Origin: Hymenobacter negativus
GTDB taxonomy: Bacteria; Bacteroidota; Bacteroidia; Cytophagales; Hymenobacteraceae
NCBI RefSeq assembly: GCF_017571495.1
Contig: NZ_JAGETZ010000001.1
Span: 558,001-622,000, forward strand
Reading direction: 5' to 3'
Length of the DNA: 64,000 bases
Below are positions 54,343 to 62,977 of this stretch, piece after piece. The position numbers and the translations under genes are program-made. The notes below the pieces were generated by a model that did no database searches, was not told the origin of the DNA, and saw only the letters and a program-made list of their open reading frames with translations. Positions within the stretch are counted from its first letter, which is position 1; each line of letters starts with the position of its first letter.

Positions 54343-54896
54343 ATAGCAGGTGCTGAGTAGATGACGCGAAGATGACCATTGATTGCCCCGCTCGGTTGCG
54401 TTGGGAGAAAAAATTAGCCGATATACCTCGGCGTTTTTTTCTCCCACCTTACTAAAAACTCCCTACAGCATCTGAAACGTGGTATCATGTTGTTGCAAGC
54501 CACCAGCTAGTTGCAGGCCAAATACCTCCCAATTGATTGCGTCTTAGCGGTTCGGACAGGAGCCACACCTGAATTTCGGTCAGGTCCGGCCGTTCTTGTG
54601 CGACTAGTACGCAACGTAGCCAACTGCGAGCACTCAAAAGCAAGACACTTAGAGTCATTTCGGCATTAATGTATCGGTTGGGCCGTAGCGCGAACTTTCC
54701 GTTCGCGTCTTGGAACGACGGCCAAGCGGCGCAGGAAAGCAAACTGGAAAGGCCGCGCTACTCGCCACTGATTTTGAAACCGCAATTAACTAGTTACTTA
54801 GCTGGTGAAATACTTGCACCGCGTGCAACCTGTAGCCTTAGGCGGCGGTCATCTTCCAAAACAAACCTGTATCCATTACTTAAACCCTTGTACACC
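54343..54896. other. Intergenic region upstream of the RiPP genes
   Basis: About 550 bp. A short hairpin CGCGAAC/GTTCGCG lies at 54689-54707. Frames on both strands show no recognisable protein. The promoter of the precursor gene must lie in the right part. Confidence 0.6.
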
Positions 54897-55064
54897 ATGA
54901 AACTCCCCAAAGCATTGCTCGGCGCCATTGTGGTTGGCGTCACGGTACAAGCCACGGTAAGCTGCTCCAAAAAGGACGCACCAACACCTAAGGAGCAAAC
55001 CGCCAAAGGCGAAAAAGAACCCGTGCGGGTACCGTACAACTGCCCCGGCTGCGGCATGGGCTAA
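54897..55064 (+). CDS. Chryseobasin-like MNIO RiPP precursor lipoprotein
   Basis: 55 residues from the ATG at 54897. N-terminal lipoprotein signal (KLPKALLGAIVVGVTVQATV, lipobox V-S-C), then a polar linker (KKDAPTPKEQTAKGEKEPV) and the tail RVPYNCPGCGMG. The final CPGCGMG fits the C-x-x-C-G-M type cores of chryseobasin-related peptides, which DUF692/MNIO enzymes modify. The MNIO gene follows 12 bp later. So this is probably a ribosomal peptide whose C-terminal cysteines are oxidatively modified and which is then anchored to a membrane. Confidence 0.82.
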   Translation: MKLPKALLGAIVVGVTVQATVSCSKKDAPTPKEQTAKGEKEPVRVPYNCPGCGMG

Positions 55065-55076
55065 ACTGTGCTTATC

Positions 55077-56213
55077 ATGGATGAAACGCCCCCTATTCTG
55101 GCGTCGCTGGCTTGCAACCTGGATAGCGACATCCTAACCGCGGCCCTGCCACTGCTGGAAGCCGGCCAGGTAGAAGCACTGGAATGGTCGTTCGACACCT
55201 TGTTTCGCGCCAATGAGCTGCCCGAGTGGTTTACCGAGCTACTCCATGCCTATGGCAACCAACAGCGGCTGGTGGGCCATGGCGTTTTCTTTTCTCTGCT
55301 CTCCAGTCGGTGGACGCCCGAACAGCAGCATTGGCTGACGCAAGTGAGACAGGTGTCGGCAACGTTTGCATTTGACCACATCACGGAGCATTTCGGCTTC
55401 TTCACGGGCCAGAATTTTCATAGCGGTGCTCCCCTGCCCGTTCCCTACACGGCTACGGCTTTGCGTATCGGCCAGGACCGGCTGCGGCGCATCTATGATG
55501 CCTGCCAATGTCCTGTAGGACTGGAAAATCTGGCTTTTGCCTATTCGCTGGAGGAAGTTGAGCAGCACGGCGAGTTTTTGGAAAAGCTGATTGCCCCCGT
55601 CAACGGCTTCATCATCCTGGACTTGCACAACCTGTACTGCCAGCTTCATAACTTCTCCGTTTCCTACGAAGCCTTAATCGACTTATACCCGCTGGATTGC
55701 GTTCGGGAAATCCACATTTCGGGTGGCAGTTGGGATAATTCCGCCGTTCTTCCTCACAAGAAAGTGCGCCGGGATACGCACGACGATGCCGTGCCCGAGG
55801 AAGTTTTCCGTCTTCTAGCACTTACAATGCCCAAGTGCGCCAATCTCAAATTTGTGGTGCTTGAACAACTGGGCACCGGTTTGCAGAGCGAAAGCAGTAA
55901 AGCCCAGTTCCAGCGCGATTTTCAGCGAATGGCCAACTTGGTACAACAGCACCGCACTCGCTTCTTAAACCATGAGCTAGCCAACACCTTTCGGCCGCTG
56001 CAACTTCCAGTGCTGGGTTCCGCCATTGAGGACAGCCAACTCCACACGCAGCAGGTACAACTCTCGGATATTCTGGAAAACGCTGCGACCTTCGAAGAAG
56101 CCCATCAGCGGCTTCACGCCTCCTCCCTGGCCAACTCGGCGTGGAAGATTGAAGCGTGGGAACCGCACATGCTGGAGACAGCGGTACGCATTGCGCAAAA
56201 ATGGAAAAAGTGA
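55077..56213 (+). CDS. DUF692/MNIO (ChrH-like) RiPP-modifying oxidase
   Basis: 378 residues from the ATG at 55077 (GTG at 55068 is possible). DUF692 TIM-barrel with the multinuclear iron ligand set in order: H68 (LVGHGVFF), H105 (ITEHFGF), E150 (GLENLAF), N185 (LDLHNLY), H213 (REIHISGG), D233 and H235 (DTHDDAVPEEVF), E263 (VVLEQ). The last ~110 residues form an extra helical domain that may replace a separate partner protein for substrate binding. In chryseobasin biosynthesis the related ChrH is SAM-dependent and acts on a cysteine-rich core. No transporter or partner gene is adjacent. Confidence 0.88.
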   Translation: MDETPPILASLACNLDSDILTAALPLLEAGQVEALEWSFDTLFRANELPEWFTELLHAYGNQQRLVGHGVFFSLLSSRWTPEQQHWLTQVRQVSATFAFDHITEHFGFFTGQNFHSGAPLPVPYTATALRIGQDRLRRIYDACQCPVGLENLAFAYSLEEVEQHGEFLEKLIAPVNGFIILDLHNLYCQLHNFSVSYEALIDLYPLDCVREIHISGGSWDNSAVLPHKKVRRDTHDDAVPEEVFRLLALTMPKCANLKFVVLEQLGTGLQSESSKAQFQRDFQRMANLVQQHRTRFLNHELANTFRPLQLPVLGSAIEDSQLHTQQVQLSDILENAATFEEAHQRLHASSLANSAWKIEAWEPHMLETAVRIAQKWKK

Positions 56214-56244
56214 CCCGTTGATTTCGGACTTAGAACTTTATCGA

Positions 56245-56304
56245 CAGGCTCACATTAAAAAGTCCCGTCAGCATCTGCTGACGGGACTTTTTAATGTGAG
56301 CCTG
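56245..56304. terminator. Long bidirectional terminator between the RiPP enzyme and permease genes
   Basis: A 60-bp palindrome: CAGGCTCACATTAAAAAGTC plus CCGTCAGCA and its complement around a short loop. Internal A- and T-tracts give a terminator core in both directions. Confidence 0.85.
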
Positions 56305-56312
56305 TGGCACAA

Positions 56313-57896
56313 CTACCGGTTATTGGGGTCGGGCTTGATGAAGGCCTCTTCTTCCATTTCAGTGGGCACCACCACCACGCCCTTCTGGAGCATGGAGTTG
56401 TTCTTGCCATAGAGGAAATACACAATGAAGCCCAGCAGCATCCAGCCCAAGGCCAGTTTCAGGGTATTCGAGTCGAGGGCCAGAATCATTAGCGTGCAGA
56501 TAGCCGCGCCCAAGATGGGCACCAGCGGGAAACTGGCCGACGAGAGCGGCGAGCGGAACGGCCGGGGCTGGTCGGGGTCGGAGCGGCGCATGAGCCACAC
56601 GCCGATGCTCACCAGCACAAAAGCCAGCAACGTACCGAACGAGGTCAAATCGCCGGCCAGCGAGCCGGGCACGAAGGCTGCGAATGCGCCCACGAACACC
56701 AATAGCGCCAGGTTCGACTTGTAGGGGGTGTTGAACTTGGGGTGCAGGTCGGAGAAGGCTTTGGGCATCAGGCCGTCCTTGGCCATCGAGAAGAACACCC
56801 GGCTCTGGCCCATGAGCATCACCAGGATAACCGACGAGAAGCCAAGCAGAATGGCCACCGTCACGGCCGTACCCAGCCACTCGTAGCCGGGCATGTGCGC
56901 CTTGATAGCGTAGGTCACGGAGGCCTCGCCGCCCAGGGCCGGGTCGGCAAATTCGCGCCAGTTGGCCACGCCCGTCAGCACGTGCCCGAACAGGATGTAG
57001 AGCACCGTACACACCGCCAGCGAGCCCAGGATACCGATGGGCATGTCGCGCTTGGGGTTCTTGGCTTCCTGCGCGGCGGTGCTCACGGCATCAAACCCGA
57101 TGAAGGCAAAGAATACGATGGCTGCGCCACCCAGCACCCCGCCCCAGCCGTGCTTGTTCCAGGCCGAGTACTCGCGCACTACCACGCCAGCGGCGTTTTT
57201 CACGGGCTCAGCGTTGTCCGGAATCAAGTAGGGTGTATGGTTGGCAGGGTTGATAAACTGCCAGCCTACAGCAATGAATACCAGCACAATGGCCACTTTC
57301 AGCACCACCACAATGGCGTTGAACATGGCCGACTCCTGCGTGCCTTTGATGAGCAGCAGCGACAGCATAACGATGATGAACAGGGCCGGCAGGTTGATAA
57401 GACCATGCTCCAGCGTACCGTTCACCACGGCGCTTTCGAAGGGCGAGTGGCTGAGATTATAGGGTATACTCGTTCCAAAAACCTGCAAGAGCTTGTTCAG
57501 GTACTCGCTCCAGGCAATGCTCACGGTGGCCGCGCCCAGCGCGTATTCCATAATCAGGGCCCAGCCGATAACCCAGGCCACAAACTCGCCCATGGTGGTA
57601 TAGGCGTAGGTATAGGCCGAGCCGGCAATGGGAATCATGGCCGCAAACTCGGCGTAGCACAAGCCGGCGAACACGCAACCAATGGCGGCCACGATGAAGG
57701 CCAGCGTCACGCCCGGCCCGGAGGCCTGGGCGGCGGCGGCGGCGGTGCGCACAAACAGGCCCGCCCCGATGATGGCGCCCACGCCCAGGGCCACGAGGTT
57801 GCCGGCGCCCAGCGTGCGCTGCAAGGTGCCGTGCCCGGTGGAGTTGGCCTCGCCCAGGAGCACGGCCAACGGTTTTTTGGCGAAAATACTTGCCAT
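56313..57896 (-). CDS. Amino acid permease (APC superfamily, CAT-like)
   Basis: 527 residues with 12-14 transmembrane helices. The family start LGAGNLVALGVGAIIGAGLF and the TM6 block AAIVFFAFIGFDAVSTAAQE (EAKNPKRDMPIGI) are typical of cationic amino acid transporter-like permeases (YfnA type). Imports amino acids in symport with protons; specificity cannot be told from sequence. Confidence 0.94.
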   Translation of the reverse strand: MASIFAKKPLAVLLGEANSTGHGTLQRTLGAGNLVALGVGAIIGAGLFVRTAAAAAQASGPGVTLAFIVAAIGCVFAGLCYAEFAAMIPIAGSAYTYAYTTMGEFVAWVIGWALIMEYALGAATVSIAWSEYLNKLLQVFGTSIPYNLSHSPFESAVVNGTLEHGLINLPALFIIVMLSLLLIKGTQESAMFNAIVVVLKVAIVLVFIAVGWQFINPANHTPYLIPDNAEPVKNAAGVVVREYSAWNKHGWGGVLGGAAIVFFAFIGFDAVSTAAQEAKNPKRDMPIGILGSLAVCTVLYILFGHVLTGVANWREFADPALGGEASVTYAIKAHMPGYEWLGTAVTVAILLGFSSVILVMLMGQSRVFFSMAKDGLMPKAFSDLHPKFNTPYKSNLALLVFVGAFAAFVPGSLAGDLTSFGTLLAFVLVSIGVWLMRRSDPDQPRPFRSPLSSASFPLVPILGAAICTLMILALDSNTLKLALGWMLLGFIVYFLYGKNNSMLQKGVVVVPTEMEEEAFIKPDPNNR

Positions 57897-58179
57897 GTGT
57901 TAGGTGTAAAGGAGGAAGAAGTGTGAAATAAAAAGAGGTTGAAACAAAGCCATCTGGCACTAGTAGTCCGAAACGCCGAACTTAGCCATAGCGGCGGGTC
58001 CGAAATATAGGCAGCAAATCGGCGTCGGGGCCGTTTAGCAGCCTCTGCGGCTACCACCCACTCTACTACCCGCCCTAATATTGCAGACCAAATCCTGTCC
58101 GGACACGGCGCGGGCTTTAAACCTGCTTGGCCTTGCTGCATCCAAACCGGCATTCGTTGTTATTTCATTTTTTACTTTC

Positions 58180-58608
58180 ATGAAAAAGCTCCTTTTGCTG
58201 CTCGCTACCGTAGCCGCCACCACTGCTACCAGCTTCGCCCAGGCTCCCACCTCCCCGCCCACTTCGGCCAGCACCCCAAAATCGGCCGACCAGATGGCCG
58301 AGCGCCGCGCCCAGTACCTTGCCAAAGAACTCGGCCTCTCCCCCGACCAGCAGGCCAAGCTGCAACCCATTCTGCAAGCCCAGCGCCAGGAAATGCAGGC
58401 CATGCGCGACAAGGTGCAGACCGGCGGCCGCCAGCGTGGCATGGGCCAGGACCTGAAAGCTTCCATGGCCAAATACGACGCCCAGGTTAAGGGCATTCTG
58501 ACACCGGAGCAGTACACCAAATTCAGCCAGATGAAGGACGAGCAGCGCGACAAGATGCGCGAGCGCCGTGCCAGCGGCCAGGGCATGACCATGCCGGTAG
58601 CCCAGTAA
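58180..58608 (+). CDS. Spy/LTxxQ-like periplasmic protein
   Basis: 142 residues from the ATG at 58180. Signal peptide MKKLLLLLATVAATTATSFA. The mature protein is helical with two copies of the Spy/CpxP-type element: LAKELGLSPDQQAKLQPILQ and LTPEQYTKFSQMKDEQR. Such proteins are periplasmic chaperones or stress sensors. A tail of basic residues follows (RERRASGQG). A paralogue lies at 58781. Confidence 0.85.
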   Translation: MKKLLLLLATVAATTATSFAQAPTSPPTSASTPKSADQMAERRAQYLAKELGLSPDQQAKLQPILQAQRQEMQAMRDKVQTGGRQRGMGQDLKASMAKYDAQVKGILTPEQYTKFSQMKDEQRDKMRERRASGQGMTMPVAQ

Positions 58609-58628
58609 TTTCGGCCGGTTCCATCCAC

Positions 58629-58666
58629 AAAAAGCGCCCGTTCATCGACAGATGCGGGCGTTTTTT
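58629..58666 (+). terminator. Intrinsic terminator
   Basis: AAAAAGCGCCCG and CGGGCGTTTTTT around 14 nt, 20 bp after the Spy-like gene. Confidence 0.85.
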
Positions 58667-58780
58667 GCGGGCAGCTTGCTCGTGGCATGCTGCTTGCAAA
58701 CACCTCGGCAACCAGGAAGCGGCGGCCGCTTCAGGTTTACCTCCCCTCACCCCTTCTTACTTCTTTATATTTTTTAAGTC

Positions 58781-59221
58781 ATGAAAAAGACCCTTGCCCT
58801 GCTCGCTGCCCTTGCATTTGCTACCGTCGGCACCAGCTTTGCCCAAACCACTCCTGCCACTGCCGCAGCACCGATGCACAAAGGCAAAGGCGGCCACGGC
58901 CCCAAAGACCCCGCCAAGATGGCCGACCACAAAGCCGGCAAAATGGCCAAAGAGCTTGGCCTCAACGCCGACCAGGAAGCCAAAGTAGAGCAGTTGCTGC
59001 TGGCCCGCCAGCAGGAAAGCGCCGCCCTCAAAACCAAGTATGCTGCCGATAAAAACGCTGGCCGCGCCGAAATGAAGGCTTCGCATGAGAAGTACGAAGC
59101 CCAGCTCAAGGCCATCCTGACGCCCGAGCAATACGCCAAATTCGACAAGATGAAAGACGAGCACCACGGCCACGGCAAAGGCCAGGGTGGTGGCAAAATG
59201 AAGGTAAAAGCCAAAGCTTAA
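58781..59221 (+). CDS. Spy-like periplasmic protein, His/Lys-rich
   Basis: 146 residues. Signal peptide MKKTLALLAALAFATVGTSF. The same helical layout as the preceding protein (MAKELGLNADQEAKVEQLLL, LKAILTPEQYAKFDKMKDE) but with His/Gly/Lys clusters at both ends (HKGKGGHGPK, HHGHGKGQGGGK) that could bind metal. Tandem duplication is likely. Confidence 0.85.
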   Translation: MKKTLALLAALAFATVGTSFAQTTPATAAAPMHKGKGGHGPKDPAKMADHKAGKMAKELGLNADQEAKVEQLLLARQQESAALKTKYAADKNAGRAEMKASHEKYEAQLKAILTPEQYAKFDKMKDEHHGHGKGQGGGKMKVKAKA

Positions 59222-59246
59222 CCTTCATTTTCAGCACCTAACAAAC

Positions 59247-59278
59247 AAAGCCCCAACCTCCTCGGTTGGGGCTTTTTC
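59247..59278. terminator. Intrinsic terminator
   Basis: AAAGCCCCAACC and GGTTGGGGCTTTTT around 5 nt. Confidence 0.88.
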
Positions 59279-59324
59279 GTGTTTCCTGCTTGGCCAAACC
59301 GGCTGTTGCATCGGGCAGCTTGCT

Positions 59325-59332
59325 TATATTTG
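59325..59332 (+). promoter_or_regulatory. -7 box upstream of the MBL-rhodanese gene
   Basis: TATATTTG is an exact TAnnTTTG match, 34 bp before the ATG at 59367. A possible -33 GTTG lies 16 bp further upstream. Confidence 0.55.
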
Positions 59333-59366
59333 GCCAAACCACCCGGCTTAAAATCTCCTTTTTCCC

Positions 59367-60746
59367 ATGCCTCCCCTCCCCAGTAGCACGGCCTCGGCCG
59401 TGCAAATCCAGCAGTTCTACGACAAGGGCTTGGCCCACGCCAGCTACGCCGTGCGCTGCGGCCGTCAGGTCGCCATCATCGACCCGGGCCGCGACCCCCA
59501 GCCCTACTATGACTTTGCCGACGAGCACGACGCTCGTATCATTGCCGTAATTGAGACGCACCCACACGCCGATTTTGTGTCGTCGCACCTGGAAATTGCC
59601 GAAGAAACCGAGGCCACCATCTATTGCAGCCAGCTGGTGGGTGCCAAATACCCGCACAAAGCCTTCGACGACGGCGACCGCATCAAGCTCGGCAACTACG
59701 AGTTGCACGCCATCAACACTCCTGGTCACTCGCCCGACAGCATCAGCATCCTGCTCATGGACGAGCTAGCCCAGAGCCGTGCCGTGTTTACCGGCGACAC
59801 GCTGTTTGTGGGCGATGTGGGCCGGCCCGACCTGCGCGAAGACGAGGCCGTGGGCGGCCACAAGCGCGAAGAGCTGGCAGCCCAGATGTACCGCAGCACC
59901 CGCAACAAGCTCATGACCCTGCCCGGCACTACCAAGGTATACCCGGCCCACGGCCCCGGCAGTCTCTGCGGCAAAACCACCAGCACTGACCTCGACTCCA
60001 CCATTGCCAAGGAGCTGAAAACCAACTACGCCCTGCAACCCATGTCAGAGGGCGAGTTCATCAAAGTGCTGCTCGAAGACCAGCCCTTCGTGCCTAAATA
60101 CTTCGGCCACGACGTGAAGCTGAACAAGCAGGGCGCCCGCGGCTTCGAGGACAGCATCCGGGCCGTGCCGCACCTGAGCACCGCCACCGCCCTGGAGCCC
60201 GGTGTGCTCATCATCGATTCGCGCCCGGCGGCCAAATTCCGCGCCGGCCACCTGCCCGGCGCCATCAATTTGCAGGACGGCGGCAAGTTTGAAACTTGGC
60301 TGGGGTCGGTGGTGGGCCCTACGGAGCCCTTCTACCTGCTGGCCGACTCGCAGATTGCACTGGACACGGTGGTGCGCAAAACCGCCAAAATCGGCTACGA
60401 GGCCAACATCAAAGGGGCCCTGCTGGCTCCCACCGCCGCCCCCGAAACTTCCCCCGACGTAGACGTGGCCGCCGTGCGCCAGCACCCGGAAGCCTTCACC
60501 ATCGTGGATATCCGGAACCGCGCCGAGGCCAAAGTCCCGGTCTTCGACAATGCCCTGCTCATCCCGCTGCCTGAGCTGCGCGAGCGCGCCCACGAAATCC
60601 CCACCGATAAGCCCATCCTCATTCACTGCGCCGGCGGCTACCGCTCGGCCGCTGGGGCCAGCATCGTGCACCAGGCCCTGCCCGGCACCGAAGTGCTGGA
60701 TTTAGGCGAGGCCATTACGGAGTTTCAGAAGGCGGTGGTGCATTAA
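59367..60746 (+). CDS. MBL-fold hydrolase fused to two rhodanese domains (persulfide dioxygenase-like)
   Basis: 459 residues. N-terminal metallo-beta-lactamase domain with metal motif AVIETHPHADFVSSHLEIAE (HxHxD) and then INTPGHSPDSISIL and VFTGDTLFVGDVGRPDL, as in ETHE1-like sulfur dioxygenases. Two rhodanese domains follow. The first (LIIDSRPAAKFRAGHLPGAI, then PFYLLADSQ) has no Cys at the active loop. The second (ILIHCAGGYRSAAGASIV) has it. The role is in persulfide/sulfide metabolism; the inactive first rhodanese is probably structural. Confidence 0.94.
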   Translation: MPPLPSSTASAVQIQQFYDKGLAHASYAVRCGRQVAIIDPGRDPQPYYDFADEHDARIIAVIETHPHADFVSSHLEIAEETEATIYCSQLVGAKYPHKAFDDGDRIKLGNYELHAINTPGHSPDSISILLMDELAQSRAVFTGDTLFVGDVGRPDLREDEAVGGHKREELAAQMYRSTRNKLMTLPGTTKVYPAHGPGSLCGKTTSTDLDSTIAKELKTNYALQPMSEGEFIKVLLEDQPFVPKYFGHDVKLNKQGARGFEDSIRAVPHLSTATALEPGVLIIDSRPAAKFRAGHLPGAINLQDGGKFETWLGSVVGPTEPFYLLADSQIALDTVVRKTAKIGYEANIKGALLAPTAAPETSPDVDVAAVRQHPEAFTIVDIRNRAEAKVPVFDNALLIPLPELRERAHEIPTDKPILIHCAGGYRSAAGASIVHQALPGTEVLDLGEAITEFQKAVVH

Positions 60747-60899
60747 GCAATTGCAGTTACAAGCACATCTGGCATGCCTGCCGCTACTGGACTTCATCTT
60801 CAGTTAACGGCAGGCATTCTTGCGCTGACCTATGGCTTAGTATCTGCTACGTGAGATGATTACTGATTAGAGGTAGACTGCCCTAAAATTTAAAGTCTA

Positions 60900-61247
60900 A
60901 TGAGATACAAAAGAATGAGAGGCAACGAAATTGAAGGGCATTTAGATATTTTTATTTCCCGTAATGAAGGTAAAGACGACGAGAAATCGGTGATATGGAA
61001 CGAAATTCTAATTCACGGGGACCCGGAAGGGCTAAAATCTTTTGCTAAACTGCTGGTTGAAATTGCCGACTTGAATCAAGAGAAAGTTGACAACAAATAT
61101 TTACCAGTAGGTGCGCGTGAACACTACCATTTGAGACCCGGTTTTGAGTTAGCTAATAGTTCCATCGAGGTAATTGTTGGGCGACTTGACGCAAAAGGAA
61201 CAGGTGCGTTTTACGACAGATATGTTTCAAAAGACAAACTGGAATAG
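60900..61247 (+). CDS. Imm32-like small immunity-type protein
   Basis: 115 residues, acidic-basic mixed, no signal peptide, visibly more AT-rich than its neighbours. The core HGDPEGLKSFAKLLVEIADL and then REHYHLRPGFELANSSIEVI resembles Imm32-type immunity proteins (G-D-x-E-G-L, H-x-H, gs-x-L-x-I). No toxin gene is next to it, so it is an orphan. Base composition suggests recent transfer. Confidence 0.7.
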   Translation: MRYKRMRGNEIEGHLDIFISRNEGKDDEKSVIWNEILIHGDPEGLKSFAKLLVEIADLNQEKVDNKYLPVGAREHYHLRPGFELANSSIEVIVGRLDAKGTGAFYDRYVSKDKLE

Positions 61248-61402
61248 CCCTACATACAGTCTTCCAGAGCATCAAAATTTGAAAAACAGTGCTGATACTG
61301 CTCATTGGCAGGAGATGTATAATTAAAAATGCTCTGCCCTAGTGGCCGCGCATTGCAAACACGCGCCAGCAGAACAAGTTGAGTCGCCTGCTTTACCCAG
61401 TG

Positions 61403-62014
61403 ATGACTATGAAAGCATCCCTACTAGCCGTTATCTGCGTAGCATTGTTGACCCAAGCCTGCACCATTACTAATTCTCCCGGGTTCCACAGCGGCTATAA
61501 GAAACTGCCCGCAGCGGAGCGGGAGAAAATTCGGTTTATTCCCGCCAATCAAGCTATTCCGGTGGCCAACGGCCGGCTGATTTACGCGGTGAATGCGCGG
61601 AGCCTGCTCAACGCCATGCCGCCCGGCGACAGCACGCTGGTTTACGTCTGGGCACCGCATTGCCATGGCAGTAACTGTGCTTCTTTGCAAAGCGTGCAGG
61701 ACATCTGTCGCCATAAGGGCTACCAGCTTTATGTGGTCGCGGAGTATTTTGCCGACATGGCACAAATCAAACTCCAGCCTACCCTTGACAAGCCGCTACT
61801 AGCCATAAATTACCCAGTGTATAAGTCGGACTATTGCCCGAAATACACCAGTTTGTTCGAGACAGAGCTGCGTCAGGGCCAGCCCCTACCTGACAGTGTT
61901 AAGTACGCCCGTTTCTACTTGTTCAAGGGCAGCCATTTCGTAAAGGCAATCAATACGTTGCGGGGCACTCAACCGCAATTTGAGCCTACTCTGACGCTTC
62001 GCAAGCGAAGCTAA
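61403..62014 (+). CDS. Lipoprotein with thioredoxin-like features
   Basis: 203 residues from the ATG at 61403 (61409 also possible). Lipoprotein signal ending LLTQAC. The mature part has a thioredoxin-like strand and turn, TLVYVWAPHCHGSNCASLQS, with Cys-x4-Cys rather than C-x-x-C, then GYQLYVVAEYFADM. It may be a redox- or peroxiredoxin-like fold without the normal active site. Function unknown. Confidence 0.72.
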   Translation: MTMKASLLAVICVALLTQACTITNSPGFHSGYKKLPAAEREKIRFIPANQAIPVANGRLIYAVNARSLLNAMPPGDSTLVYVWAPHCHGSNCASLQSVQDICRHKGYQLYVVAEYFADMAQIKLQPTLDKPLLAINYPVYKSDYCPKYTSLFETELRQGQPLPDSVKYARFYLFKGSHFVKAINTLRGTQPQFEPTLTLRKRS

Positions 62015-62078
62015 ATCATTCGCTGCCCAACCGGGCCCGATGGCGCCTAGCCGGCCCGGTTGCTGCCAGATTTACAGC

Positions 62079-62864
62079 ATGAAGCGTTTCGAAGTTGTTT
62101 TCTACGCACTCCTGATAGCCGTTTTGCTGGTTACTTATTGCCGCAAAAATGGTATGCTAGCCCCACTGTCCGCAACGACGGATGCCAGGATGCAGGAGGA
62201 AAGCATGGTGCCGCCGGATACAGCCAAGGCCGCGGTGGTCACGGCGCTGCCACGGACCACGCACCCACTCATTTTTGAGGCAGCCTTTGCTCCTGCCACC
62301 CTAGCGGTGCAGGGTGCCGACAGCTTGCGCTTCAGCGTTAGTGACCTGGGAAGGTTGAAAAGCGAGTCGGGCACACTGGTGGCCTGCGACCCTATTAATG
62401 TGCACGATGCGCAGGGATTTGCGCAGTTGTTCCCCAAGGGCCAGTTTCCGGTGCAGCTGGCGCTGGCGCGCTTCCGCCACGATGAGCGGGTGGCTTTTAG
62501 CCGGGTAGTTTTTTCGGCGGCGCCCGTGGTGCGCTGGCAGTTGGCCACCTTACCCGGCCAGCCGCCCCTCGCGCTCGACGATGCCCATACCTATTGCTAC
62601 CCGGTGGATGCGGGCGCCGGAATATTTGCTGATAAGCAAGCCAGCGACGCCTTTGCCGCGCAAGACCAGGCTACCTGGAAAGCCGTTTTTGTGACGAAAG
62701 CCGCTGAGAATGGCTACCGTGGATTCTTGCATCCTTTTGGCAAATACAACCTAGCCACCTTTTCTACGGGCCTGGGCGACGGATGCTACTCCTCCTATAT
62801 CGGCTACGACCGGACTGGCCACGTCTGCCGGCTTCTCACCGATTTTGGCCTGGTGAACTGGTAG
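62079..62864 (+). CDS. DUF4241 domain protein
   Basis: 261 residues from the ATG at 62079. One N-terminal membrane segment or uncleaved signal (VVFYALLIAVLLVTYCRK). The DUF4241 pattern is clear: SGTLVACDPINVHDAQGFAQ, PVQLALARFRHDERVAFSRV, TYCYPVDAGAGIFADKQASD and the end FSTGLGDGCYSSYIGYDRTG. Function unknown; probably extracytoplasmic. Confidence 0.88.
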   Translation: MKRFEVVFYALLIAVLLVTYCRKNGMLAPLSATTDARMQEESMVPPDTAKAAVVTALPRTTHPLIFEAAFAPATLAVQGADSLRFSVSDLGRLKSESGTLVACDPINVHDAQGFAQLFPKGQFPVQLALARFRHDERVAFSRVVFSAAPVVRWQLATLPGQPPLALDDAHTYCYPVDAGAGIFADKQASDAFAAQDQATWKAVFVTKAAENGYRGFLHPFGKYNLATFSTGLGDGCYSSYIGYDRTGHVCRLLTDFGLVNW

Positions 62865-62953
62865 TCGGCAGCGAGTGAATACTGCCGACCGGCTTAGGCT
62901 GCGAAAAACACCACTGCAGCACCAAGCCTGAACTTTTCTGCCCCCTGCCTGGG

Positions 62954-62961
62954 TATCTTTG
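62954..62961 (+). promoter_or_regulatory. -7 box of the sbcD gene
   Basis: TATCTTTG is an exact TAnnTTTG match, ending 16 bp before the sbcD start codon. Confidence 0.6.
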
Positions 62962-62977
62962 AGATTAACTCTACCCT

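Noticed and set aside
54485..54742. 85-codon frame on the minus strand upstream of the RiPP genes
   Set aside because: No signal peptide, domain or plausible start; overlaps a short hairpin.
56742..57926. Open frame of 394 codons opposite the amino acid permease
   Set aside because: His/Gly/Gln-rich antisense composition without domains; the permease strand is certain.
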